Shown one piece after another: positions 7,513 through 14,384 of a stretch of DNA of 22,871 bases (within the stretch, counting starts at the first letter, position 1; every line of letters starts with the position of its first letter). Origin of the DNA: a virus. A program made the position numbers and the translations under genes. The stretch is taken from positions 1 through 22,871 of IMG/VR virus record IMGVR_UViG_3300025759_000748. One strand, 5' to 3'. The notes below the pieces were generated by a model. It saw only the letters and a program-made list of their open reading frames with translations, was not told the DNA's origin and ran no database searches.

Positions 7513-8109
7513 TTAAAATAATGATCTTACAAATTGTACTAAAGTAATTTTAGGTTTAGGAGTAAAAGATTTTTGTTCTCCTACTTGTCTTCCAAAACTA
7601 CTTGCCTTTTTAGCGCTATCAGTTTTTATTCTTGAATTATCAAGACTAACTAACTGACTTTCTACTATTCTAGCTTCTTTAAATATTGCAGTAAATCTAA
7701 AACTTTCCCCATCTGTAGCATCATTTGGCATGTCTAAATTAGTCATAACCATACTGTCATAATATTTAAACTTCATTAGCAACCTTATAGGCTCTTTAGC
7801 CATAAATATTCTATATAATTCATCATGAGCTTCTTTTAATCTATTAGGAATATTACCTTTAGCTAAAGTTGTAAGTTGTGATATTTTAGAATTTTTTAAT
7901 GAAAATTTACTAATAATTCCACTAATGGTAATTTCAGTTGGTTCATCTTTAGCATTATCTGTATTAAACCCGCCTTCAATTGGATTATTAGTTAAAGATA
8001 CTTTTTCAGATATACTTCTTGAACTAGTAATATCAACCTCTAACTTGCCAATTTTTTGGCTAAAAGGTTCTTTAAATATTATTGCTGCTGCATTTGTAAA
8101 AAAACTCAT
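7513..8109 (-). CDS. Dit-like / baseplate-tail junction protein
   Basis: A 198-aa protein directly behind the tape measure gene. The N-terminal ~140 residues resemble the Dit-like N-terminal domain: 'ITSSRSISEKVSLTNNPIEG' (27-46), 'DEPTEITISGII' (55-66), then 'LLMKFKYYDSMVMTNLDMP' (109-127) and 'DGESFRFTAIFKEARIV' (132-148). In related myophages this protein carries a C-terminal peptidoglycan-binding LysM-like part or simply an adaptor tail; here the last 40 residues are short and basic. It probably links the tube to the hub. The start overlaps the tape measure stop (ATGA), and a good Shine-Dalgarno AGGAG sits six bases upstream, within the tape measure gene. Confidence 0.7.
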   Translation of the reverse strand: MSFFTNAAAIIFKEPFSQKIGKLEVDITSSRSISEKVSLTNNPIEGGFNTDNAKDEPTEITISGIISKFSLKNSKISQLTTLAKGNIPNRLKEAHDELYRIFMAKEPIRLLMKFKYYDSMVMTNLDMPNDATDGESFRFTAIFKEARIVESQLVSLDNSRIKTDSAKKASSFGRQVGEQKSFTPKPKITLVQFVRSLF

Positions 8110-9617
8110 TGTGCTCCTAATTCAATATATGTTTGTCTATTTTCTTCTTGCAGGGCTTGTTTAATAGCCGATTTAATACTTGTAGCATCACCGGCACCCA
8201 TTCCAGAAGGAATATTAACTGTTAAACTATTATTTACTGTTCTTTGATTAGTAAGAGGGGAACTGTTTACTCCACCTGATAAAAAGCTATCTGGTAACAA
8301 ATCTCTTTGAGCTAAAAAATTATTAAAACTACCAACCATATTATTTATTCCAGAACCTACAGCAGAAAATAAAGGTTTATAATCCGTAGGACTATAATCT
8401 ATATTTTTTTGACTTTCTTTAATCTCTGAAAAACTAGGAATAAACTTACCTACAAACTTTCCCGCTTTTTTAAATAATTCTATTATTTCTTTCCAATAAA
8501 TTATTACAGTGGCTGTTGCAGCAATAAAAGCGCCTAAGGGATTTGCAGCCATTACAATTCCTAATAATCTAAACCCTGCAATTATTTTTGGTAAAAAATT
8601 GACTAATAAAACTATAGGTTTTACTAAAAGATTAAATCCTAAGACTGCAAAGCTCAATATTCTAGCTATTGCACCTAAAGCAATTAATAAAGGACCTACC
8701 ACGGCTAAAAATAAGCCTATTGATAGTATCACTTTCTTTCCACTCTCATCTAAACGCGCAAAATTATTACTAACTTTGATTAACCATTCAGCAAAAGCTG
8801 CCATTTTATCATTAATCTTAAATGTTTCGTCCATTCCTCGACCAACATTTACTCTTAACATATAAAAAGCATTAGCAATTCTATTAGCATTTGCTCTAAT
8901 TGTTTTAGAACCTTTATCAATAGCTGCACCATATTTTTTATCAATAGTATCAGCAACTTTTGATAATACATCAGAAGTAACTTCTCCTTGTTCCATCATT
9001 TTAAGTAATTGCTCGGTACTTACACCCATTGCTTCAGCGAACAAACCAACAGCACCTGGAACTGCATCACCTAATTGTAATTTCAATTCTTCAGCCATTA
9101 CTTTGCCTTTTGACTGCATTTGTTCAAGAGCTCTAATAACTCTATCAACATCTGTTGTTGTCAAACCTAAACCGGCTGACAATCCTAAGAATGATTTTAT
9201 TACTTTTCTATTGGTTTCTAAACTATCTTTTGAGGCTGCTAAATATCTTGTATAAGGCTTAACTGAGGCGCTAAAAGATACACCTAATTCATCAGTTACC
9301 TTTTTTAAATATTCTATTTCTGTTGATACAGCTTGTTCAATAGGAAGGCCGGTATCAAATTTAGCTAATACTGAGGTTAATGAGGCTTCTAAGGATTGAA
9401 TATCGGCAGCGGCTTTAATTGAAGCACCACCTAAAGCGGCTAAAGGAAGAGAAAGGGTTAATCCAATTTCTCTTCCTAATCTTGTAAAAGAATCACCTGT
9501 TGATCTTAAAGATTTGGCTGTATGTTGTAATTTAGCATCGATTTGATTTAAAGCAACGACTACAGGCCTAGCATTAGCTTGAAATGTTACTATTAATTCT
9601 TTAAGACTTGTCGCCAT
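8106..9617 (-). CDS. Tape measure protein
   Basis: A 503-aa protein. The N-terminal half (about 70-235) has the tape measure domain common in Mu-like and P2-like phages: 'AADIQSLEASLTSVL', 'TDVDRVIRALEQMQSKGKVM', 'EELKLQLGDAVPGAVGLFAE', 'AMGVSTEQLLKMMEQGEVTS'. Residues ~305-385 form a long hydrophobic tract with several potential membrane helices ('LSIGLFLAVVGPLLIALGAI'), as expected for a protein that may enter the host membrane during DNA delivery. The C-terminus is Asn/Ser-rich. It sets tail length; with about 0.15 nm per residue the tail would be near 75 nm, short for a myovirus. The start overlaps the frameshifted chaperone product. Confidence 0.9.
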   Translation of the reverse strand: MATSLKELIVTFQANARPVVVALNQIDAKLQHTAKSLRSTGDSFTRLGREIGLTLSLPLAALGGASIKAAADIQSLEASLTSVLAKFDTGLPIEQAVSTEIEYLKKVTDELGVSFSASVKPYTRYLAASKDSLETNRKVIKSFLGLSAGLGLTTTDVDRVIRALEQMQSKGKVMAEELKLQLGDAVPGAVGLFAEAMGVSTEQLLKMMEQGEVTSDVLSKVADTIDKKYGAAIDKGSKTIRANANRIANAFYMLRVNVGRGMDETFKINDKMAAFAEWLIKVSNNFARLDESGKKVILSIGLFLAVVGPLLIALGAIARILSFAVLGFNLLVKPIVLLVNFLPKIIAGFRLLGIVMAANPLGAFIAATATVIIYWKEIIELFKKAGKFVGKFIPSFSEIKESQKNIDYSPTDYKPLFSAVGSGINNMVGSFNNFLAQRDLLPDSFLSGGVNSSPLTNQRTVNNSLTVNIPSGMGAGDATSIKSAIKQALQEENRQTYIELGAQ

Positions 9618-9810
9618 TTTTTTCTCTATTAGTTTCTAATTCTTGTTGCTCTTTTTCTAAACGCGCTCTAAAATCTAAGATTGCATTCATTTTTAAAGTG
9701 TCAATAAAATTTAGATTCTCTATTTCAGAATATGTTATAGCTTTATCTAATACAAGTCTCCATACTAATATTTCATCTAAAATTTCAGAATCTAATAATT
9801 TTATTAACTC
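9601..9810 (-). CDS. -1 frame extension of the tail assembly chaperone (GT product)
   Basis: In the -1 frame relative to the upstream chaperone gene, 69 codons run open from the slippery site to a TAA at 9603-9601, overlapping the tape measure start by 17 bases. The frame has no initiator near its beginning (the first Met is residue 41) and no ribosome binding site, so it is most simply expressed by frameshifting, giving a 146+69 = 215-aa fusion. The peptide is helical and charged ('LDSEILDEILVWRLVLDKA' early, 'RARLEKEQQELETNREKNG' late), like the T parts of GT chaperones that bind tape measure protein. This matches the conserved G/GT arrangement of long-tailed phages. Confidence 0.8.
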   Translation of the reverse strand, partial: ELIKLLDSEILDEILVWRLVLDKAITYSEIENLNFIDTLKMNAILDFRARLEKEQQELETNREKNGDKS

Positions 9811-10247
9811 TTTTTTACGTCTTTCAAAGCTTCCATAATTGCAGTCTCCATCGGAGCTAACATCGGAATCTTCTTTACCAGGATCGAAACTATATTTAGA
9901 GAAAAAAAACCATTGTGATCTAAAACCTCCATTGCAAGTTCAATTGGACCATCTAAATTATTCTCAAAAACTTCATTAAAAGCTTTTTGATTATCTAAAC
10001 CGCCAATATCAATTGCAGAACAATTTTTAAATAATTTTAAAAACATTTCTGAAGGAATTTCATAAACCAATCCGGCAACAGCTTTTAAAATATTAGCTGA
10101 ATTTTCACCAAATGAAATATCATCACCTACCTGTTTTTTAACACTTTCAATTAATTCTTTTCTTAATTTTAAAGCTTCGAACGCATTAAATTGGATTATA
10201 TTAACTTCGTATTCACCAATTTTTACTGATTTTGTTTTAAGAGCCAT
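9804..10247 (-). CDS. Tail assembly chaperone (G product)
   Basis: A 147-aa protein between the tail tube and tape measure genes, the universal chaperone position. The N-terminus is a short beta part ('SVKIGEYEVNIIQFNAFEAL'), followed by helices ('KLRKELIESVKKQVG', 'SANILKAVAGLVYEIPSE'). It ends with 'MEALKDVKKS'. Sequence similarity to named chaperone families is weak to the eye, so the call rests on position, size and the frameshift site at the last codons. Chaperones G and GT coat the tape measure during tail tube assembly and are not retained in the virion. It starts after an AT-only leader. Confidence 0.75.
   Translation of the reverse strand: MALKTKSVKIGEYEVNIIQFNAFEALKLRKELIESVKKQVGDDISFGENSANILKAVAGLVYEIPSEMFLKLFKNCSAIDIGGLDNQKAFNEVFENNLDGPIELAMEVLDHNGFFSLNIVSILVKKIPMLAPMETAIMEALKDVKKS
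9810..9816 (-). promoter_or_regulatory. Programmed -1 ribosomal frameshift site (A AAA AAG)
   Basis: The minus strand reads GTA AAA AAG AGT TAA in the chaperone frame. The heptamer A AAA AAG is the canonical slippery sequence of E. coli dnaX. Slipping back one base at AAA AAG continues in GAG TTA ATA, the open 69-codon extension, and avoids the TAA two codons downstream. No strong stem-loop is obvious in the AT-rich sequence that follows. Confidence 0.85.
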
Positions 10248-10266
10248 AATATTTTTTTATTAATTA

Positions 10267-10698
10267 TTATTCGTTTCCTGCTAAGTTAACTACATAATCA
10301 GAACCAGTTTTAATCATCCATTCCCTTTGTTTTGCTTCAGTTCCAAAAGCAATAGTTGGATTTTTAACAATCCAAGCAGCTTTTGCAGCAACTAAAGTAT
10401 TTCCTGATCTATCTTTAATTAGAATAGGAAGAACAGCACTTGCAACTCTATCAGCATTATGTAAGCCAGATAAAACTTGATTAGTAGGAGAAGTTTGTCT
10501 GATTCTTAAAGTAATATTTAAAAAATTAGCATTATTTTTAACTCTATCAACACCACCATCAGCACCGCCAACAGAATTAAAAGCGTCATTTTCTTCTGTA
10601 ATTTCAACAGCATCACCTTCAGAAAAACCTGAAATTTGAGCCACGCCGAAAATAACGTTTAGTTTTTTAAAATCGAATGTTCCTATATTATTTGCCAT
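10267..10698 (-). CDS. Tail tube protein (DUF3277)
   Basis: A 143-aa protein that closely follows the DUF3277 tail tube pattern: 'IGTFDFKKLNVIFGVAQISG' (5-24), 'FSEGDAVEITEENDAFNSVG' (25-44) then 'GADGGVDRVKNN', 'ITLRIRQTSPTNQVLSGLHN', 'PILIKDRSGNTLVAAKAAWI' and 'REWMIKTGSDYVVNL'. The 'G-A-D-G-x-V-x-R' and 'Q-T-S-x-x-N-x-x-L' motifs are diagnostic. Stacked hexamers form the inner tube through which DNA passes. It lies between the sheath and chaperone genes, as in other phages with DUF3383 sheaths. Confidence 0.9.
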   Translation of the reverse strand: MANNIGTFDFKKLNVIFGVAQISGFSEGDAVEITEENDAFNSVGGADGGVDRVKNNANFLNITLRIRQTSPTNQVLSGLHNADRVASAVLPILIKDRSGNTLVAAKAAWIVKNPTIAFGTEAKQREWMIKTGSDYVVNLAGNE

Positions 10699-10720
10699 GA
10701 TATTATTTTATTTAAAGTTA

Positions 10721-12010
10721 TTATACAGAAAGGTTACCTGTTATTGAAATTTTGTTAACTGCACCAGCAAGAGTAGCTGTAAAATTAACACCAGAAAATA
10801 GTCTAGCTAATCTATCAGCTGAAGCAATTGAAGAAACATCAGGAACAGTAATAGTATATTGACCAACGCCATCAGCATCAGCAGCAATTAAACCATTTTC
10901 AACACCTTGATCTAATATTTCTCTAATTTTATTTTCGATAATATCACCACCAGCATCAGTATAAGGAATTTTTTCAACATTAATTAATGTTGAATATAAA
11001 TTTTCTTGAAGTCTTGCTTGTAACCAATCAGCTCCGCGAATAACATCGATATACTCACCAGAAGCAACATAACCTAATCTTGTAATACTTTGACTAGCAA
11101 AATTTTCATAAGTGTTTCCTTTGTTTATAAATACAGCTGAAGATTGAGAAGATATTAAATCATCTGGTAAAATTCCAACTAAGTTTTTAAAGGCCCAGTT
11201 AGATGAACCTGGAACAGTTGGTAACATTCTTCCAAGCCAAGCAGCATCAGCAAAATAATTTGCAGTATCACCATTATAAATGGTGGCTGTTCTGTCATAA
11301 GACAAAGCATTTAATTGATATAAAATACTTCCGGTATCAGCTGAATCTAAGTTATCAGCATCAGAAGATCTTGCAAGAAAGAATCTTTTTAATGATTCAA
11401 TTTTTCCTGCAGCACTTAAAATATCGGCTTCAACAGCAGAAGTAATTGCTAAAGCATACCAAGTAGAATTGAAATTGTAGCAATATTGAATTGCATTTGC
11501 CCAAGTTTCACTTAAAACATAAGTTCCTGAACCGGTTGCAGGAGTTGCTGAAGGGGTAGAAGCAGCTGTAAATCTAATATTATCATCATCAATAACATCA
11601 GTAATTGTAAATGTTCCATTATATTCAGCTTGATCAAATCCTAAAGTAGTTATTGACGCACCAACTTCAGCTTCAATACCAATACCGGCTAATTCTATAT
11701 TAACAATATCACCTGATGGATTAGTTGCTTCAGTGATTGCAGTAGAAGCTTTAACAACTTTTTTACCAATCATTATTGCAGCCGGAGTTTTTTCTTGTGA
11801 GAAGGCTGCTGTAGCCATTTTATATTCTGGATCAGTAGAAGCAAAATCAACTGCAACTTCTGTCATATTAGCATAACTTTTAACTCTTGTATTTGCACCT
11901 AATTTCATTGACTCACCTAAAAACATAGGAGTTCCGAATCCGGCTTGAGTAATTGTTTTTGTTGAAAGACTAATTGAAATATCAATTATCTGATCTAATT
12001 TATTTGACAT
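10721..12010 (-). CDS. Tail sheath protein (DUF3383)
   Basis: A 429-aa DUF3383 protein. Visible hallmarks are the N-terminal strand 'IIDISISLSTKTITQAGFG' (8-26) with 'TPMFLG', then 'YANMTEVAVDFASTDPEYKM' (46-65), 'TAAFSQEKTPAAIMIGKK', 'YDRTATIYNGD', 'ADAAWLGRMLPTVPGSSNWA' and 'KGNTYENFASQSITRLGYVA'. These form the contractile sheath of the tail. Residues ~85-170 hold a beta-rich insertion ('GSGTYVLSETW' near its end) that probably decorates the outer sheath surface. A length near 430 aa fits the family. The gene shows that the particle has a contractile tail. Confidence 0.9.
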   Translation of the reverse strand: MSNKLDQIIDISISLSTKTITQAGFGTPMFLGESMKLGANTRVKSYANMTEVAVDFASTDPEYKMATAAFSQEKTPAAIMIGKKVVKASTAITEATNPSGDIVNIELAGIGIEAEVGASITTLGFDQAEYNGTFTITDVIDDDNIRFTAASTPSATPATGSGTYVLSETWANAIQYCYNFNSTWYALAITSAVEADILSAAGKIESLKRFFLARSSDADNLDSADTGSILYQLNALSYDRTATIYNGDTANYFADAAWLGRMLPTVPGSSNWAFKNLVGILPDDLISSQSSAVFINKGNTYENFASQSITRLGYVASGEYIDVIRGADWLQARLQENLYSTLINVEKIPYTDAGGDIIENKIREILDQGVENGLIAADADGVGQYTITVPDVSSIASADRLARLFSGVNFTATLAGAVNKISITGNLSV

Positions 12011-12040
12011 ATTTTGTTTTTATTTAAAAATTATTAAAAA

Positions 12041-12586
12041 TTATTCTGCCACCGTTATATTAATGGCAAAAGGATCTTCGACTTGATCACCATCGACCTC
12101 GCCTGCAATCCCAATACTTGTAACTGCTGCAACAGCATCTTCTGTAGCAGAAGAATAATTTTTAGAAATTCTAAAAACCATTTCAGCACTTGACCTTGAT
12201 TCAAAACTATTATTAATAATAGTTGTAATATCAACTGGTTCACTTTCTAATCCAACGTATGCTACTTTATTTTGACACAATAATTCTAAATTGGAATATA
12301 AATTTAACTTATCTACTAAATTAAGTAAAATTTCTAGTGACGTTTCACTAACAGCAATTAAAGATAAAAGAACTTCACGATCTCCTTGAGTTGTTGCAAC
12401 TTCATCACCATCAGGCTTAGACTCATAGTCGGTAGCACCTAAGACTCTTATTGATGATATTTTTAATACAATATAATCACCATTTGGAGTAGGAGCATTC
12501 TGATCACCCCAAATAACAGCCTTTGTTGTTAAAGTATTTATAATTGTTGCTAAAGCTGTTTTTAATCCTAAAGTATTTATACTCAT
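12041..12586 (-). CDS. Phage neck/tail terminator protein
   Basis: A 181-aa protein between the head-tail stopper and sheath genes. It has the layout of neck/tail terminator proteins of this phage group: 'KAVIWGDQNAPTPNGDYIVL' (22-41) early, the 'QN-x-P-x-P' motif being typical, then 'EVATTQGDREVLLSLIAVS', a helix 'LEILLNLVDKLN', and 'FESRSSAEMVFRI' (the 'ER/SR-x-x-x-E-x-x-F' part). The C-terminal 'INITVAE' resembles strands seen at the end of such proteins. It would cap the finished tail tube and join the head. It starts four bases from the preceding stop. Confidence 0.7.
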   Translation of the reverse strand: MSINTLGLKTALATIINTLTTKAVIWGDQNAPTPNGDYIVLKISSIRVLGATDYESKPDGDEVATTQGDREVLLSLIAVSETSLEILLNLVDKLNLYSNLELLCQNKVAYVGLESEPVDITTIINNSFESRSSAEMVFRISKNYSSATEDAVAAVTSIGIAGEVDGDQVEDPFAINITVAE

Positions 12587-12589
12587 AAT

Positions 12590-12964
12590 CTAACTTGATT
12601 CAGGTGGAACACTATTATTTGTTGTTCTTTTAGCAACAAAAACTTTATAGTGATTAATAACTTGGTTACGCCATGGATAAACTTTAATAACTTCATAATC
12701 TGAACCATCAATAGTTACCAAATCAGCATTTACACCATTTCCTTTTTCAATACCATATAATTCAGTATCTGTAAATAATTTTATTGTTTCTTGTTCTCTT
12801 CTATTTTCTGGTAGCAACAACATTTCACTACCTGTTAAAGGTTGAACGCTTGCGGTTATAGTAAATTCAGTATCTGGACCAGATACTTCAAAAAAACCTG
12901 AGGCATTATAACTTCCTGAGGCTCTTCTTTTTACTGTCAATGTATGTTTCCTAAAGCTGCTCAT
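12590..12964 (-). CDS. Head-tail stopper / adaptor-like protein
   Basis: A 124-aa beta-barrel-like protein: 'HTLTVKRRASGSYNASGFF' (7-25), 'FTITASVQPLTGSEMLLLPE' (34-53) with 'NRREQETIKLFTDTELYGI', then 'DLVTIDGSDYEVIKVYPWRN' and 'HYKVFVAKR'. The 'ASVQPLTGSE...LPENRR...T' and 'D-Y-E-V-x-x-V-x-x-W' patterns are typical of head completion (stopper) proteins that close the portal channel. The ATG overlaps the upstream stop by four bases, and an AAGG Shine-Dalgarno lies just upstream inside that gene. Confidence 0.7.
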   Translation of the reverse strand: MSSFRKHTLTVKRRASGSYNASGFFEVSGPDTEFTITASVQPLTGSEMLLLPENRREQETIKLFTDTELYGIEKGNGVNADLVTIDGSDYEVIKVYPWRNQVINHYKVFVAKRTTNNSVPPESS

Positions 12965-13419
12965 TTTGACCTTAATTCACTTGAAATTTTTGTTCTTAAT
13001 TCTCCAGTATCAATCAAAGGATTGCTAGATTTCTTTTTTCTTATAGTTGATTCAGCATTAGCAGGAGTTTTTATTTCAACTATTGTTTTTTTAACAGCTG
13101 CTTCTTGCTCTAAACCTATTAATTTTAATTTCTTTTTAACTTGATAATCGCCATTAGAAATAGATTTAGCTATTTTAGTAAATCTCCCGGCTACTTTTTT
13201 GTAGTTTTTATTGTAAGTAGATCTTAAAAAAGATCTTTCCGGTATAACAATATTATGATTTTTACCGGCCCTATTTGTTCCAAATTCGTTTACAATTCCT
13301 TTAGTTAAAACTTGATCGCCAACACTAGCAAATAATCCTACAACAACTTTTTCAGCATCTAGGCCTATAAAAGCTTCTTTGTAATTCTTAAATCCTTTGT
13401 CAACAATTTTAACTGCCAC
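12961..13419 (-). CDS. HK97 gp10-like / minor neck protein
   Basis: A basic protein with 'GLFASVGDQVLTKGIVNEFG' followed by 'TNRAG', 'IPERSFLRSTYNKN', 'EQEAAVKKTIVEIKTP', and at the end 'SNPLIDTGELRTKISSELRS'. The order 'VG-x..N-E-F-G...I-P-x-R-S-F-L-R...P-L-I-D-T-G-x-L' is the signature of gp10-like / virion morphogenesis proteins at the head-tail interface. The start is uncertain: an upstream GTG at 13443 is in frame, but the GTG at 13419 gives the usual N-terminus (V/MAVKIVDKGFKNY) and a shorter overlap (11 bases) with the DUF4054 gene, so it is preferred. Length from here is 152 aa. Confidence 0.7.
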   Translation of the reverse strand: MAVKIVDKGFKNYKEAFIGLDAEKVVVGLFASVGDQVLTKGIVNEFGTNRAGKNHNIVIPERSFLRSTYNKNYKKVAGRFTKIAKSISNGDYQVKKKLKLIGLEQEAAVKKTIVEIKTPANAESTIRKKKSSNPLIDTGELRTKISSELRSK

Positions 13420-13768
13420 TTTGCATATAGAAATTAGGAACACGCGCTTTTATTAATCTGTTGAAGGAATCTAAATATTGAGTCGTGTTCATTTCAACAT
13501 TTGGATTATTTCCTCCACCATAACCTCTACTTAAATCACCTTCTTTTTCAGAAGTTAGAACTCCGCGAGAATTACCATCTCGATCGCTAAGCTCCAACAA
13601 ATGAGCGGCATAATAAGCCACGGCCATATTATATTTACTGGTATTATCAAATAAAGTAGAATCTACTTCATCTTGAGCCATACTTATAAATCTATTTTTT
13701 TTATCCGTGGTATTATTAGCATCAATTGTCGGAGCAATGTCTGCCAACCACTCAAGAGCAGTTGTCAT
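13409..13768 (-). CDS. Head-tail connector protein (DUF4054)
   Basis: A 119-aa helical protein with the DUF4054 pattern: 'FISMAQDEVDSTLFDNTSKY' (27-46), 'AVAYYAAHLLELS' (49-61), then 'GVLTSEKEGDLSRGYGGG' (69-86) and a C-terminal 'YLDSFNRLIKARVPNFYMQS'. The 'Y-x-x-x-H-L-L...G-x-x-T-S-E-K-x-G-D-L-S' motif is diagnostic. These proteins form a ring under the portal (gp6/gp15-like connector). The ATG overlaps the stop of the acidic protein gene as TAATG, implying coupled translation. Confidence 0.85.
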   Translation of the reverse strand: MTTALEWLADIAPTIDANNTTDKKNRFISMAQDEVDSTLFDNTSKYNMAVAYYAAHLLELSDRDGNSRGVLTSEKEGDLSRGYGGGNNPNVEMNTTQYLDSFNRLIKARVPNFYMQSGS

Positions 13769-14313
13769 TATTTTTTAGCTTCAATTAATTCAATAATTTG
13801 TTCTTTATTTTTACCTTTAGTCTCAATTTCTAAAGCTTCAGCAATTTCTACTAAAGTTTTTTTATCTTGAGCCACAAGATCGATATTTGAAAGATCAATT
13901 CCATCTTCACCAGAATCTTTTTCTGAATCATCTTCAGAAACTTTTTCTGAATCATCTTCATTAAAATCTTCATCAATATCAGCTTCACCTGCTTTAGAAT
14001 CAGCTTCACCTGCTTTAGAATCAGCTTCAATTTTAGCTTTTTCTGCTTGAGCAGCAAGTTTAGCATCTTCTTCAGCTTTTTTAGCAGCTTTTTTAGCTTC
14101 TCTTTCTTCATTTTTAATTTGAGAAGGAGTTTTTGCAGTATTTTCAGCAACTAAAACTAAACCTGAAGTTTTAACCATAGCTTCATACATAGGATGAGCT
14201 TTTATTAATTTAAATTCTTTATCAGATAATTCATTAACACCATCTTTTAAAGCAATAGTGCCTTCAGTAGTTCTAAATCTCAATAAACCTTTAGTTCTTT
14301 TCAATATTTTCAT
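13768..14313 (-). CDS. Acidic repeat-containing protein with C-terminal HeH/SAP-like segment
   Basis: A 181-aa protein of unknown role between the capsid and connector genes. Residues 1-58 form a small basic-to-mixed domain ('LLRFRTTEGTIALKDGVNEL'). Residues 65-98 are a charged Lys/Ala/Glu helix, 97-111 contain two copies of ADSKAGE, and 112-140 are very acidic with repeated 'DDSEK'. Residues 149-181 ('DKKTLVEIAEALEIETKGKN' onward) resemble a HeH/LEM or Rho-N-like helix-extended-loop-helix motif, common at the ends of phage head proteins. Position suggests a head or connector accessory protein. It is the first gene after the terminator behind the capsid gene, so its expression depends on readthrough or an unseen promoter. 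Confidence 0.65.
   Translation of the reverse strand: MKILKRTKGLLRFRTTEGTIALKDGVNELSDKEFKLIKAHPMYEAMVKTSGLVLVAENTAKTPSQIKNEEREAKKAAKKAEEDAKLAAQAEKAKIEADSKAGEADSKAGEADIDEDFNEDDSEKVSEDDSEKDSGEDGIDLSNIDLVAQDKKTLVEIAEALEIETKGKNKEQIIELIEAKK
13917..13960. repeat. Imperfect 24-bp tandem repeat in the acidic protein gene
   Basis: A 24-base unit beginning ctttttctgaatcatcttca occurs at 13917-13940 and again from 13941, where the first 20 bases are identical. It encodes the repeated 'DDSEK' segment and probably arose by slippage. Confidence 0.75.
13981..14029. repeat. 21-bp tandem repeat in the acidic protein gene
   Basis: A 21-base unit starting agcttcacctgctttagaat occurs at 13981-14001 and 14002-14022 without a mismatch, plus seven bases of a third copy. 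It encodes the ADSKAGE repeat, keeps frame, and suggests recent duplication with possible copy-number variation between relatives. Confidence 0.9.
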
Positions 14314-14336
14314 TGGAATACTTTTTTTAATTAATA

Positions 14337-14374
14337 AATATAAAATAGCTAGGAGAATAATATCCTCCTAGCTA
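14337..14374 (-). terminator. Rho-independent terminator after the major capsid gene
   Basis: On the minus strand TAGCTAGGAG and CTCCTAGCTA form a perfect 10-bp stem with a 9-base loop (arms at 14365-14374 and 14346-14355). A T-rich run TTTTATATTT follows. It begins 11 bases past the capsid stop codon. It would end or reduce transcripts after the capsid gene, allowing high capsid mRNA and lower tail-gene mRNA. Confidence 0.8.
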
Positions 14375-14384
14375 AGTCTAATTA

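Noticed and set aside
8509-8865. 118-aa plus-strand ORF opposite the tape measure gene
   Set aside because: It is an antisense shadow of the hydrophobic tape measure segment and has no domain or ribosome binding site.
12961-13443. Upstream GTG start for the gp10-like gene
   Set aside because: It adds eight residues including a Cys from the overlapping DUF4054 frame and lengthens the overlap to 35 bases; the GTG at 13419 fits the family better.
13851-14150. 99-aa minus-strand Leu/Lys-rich ORF
   Set aside because: It is a low-complexity alternative frame of the acidic repeat gene, without a plausible start signal.
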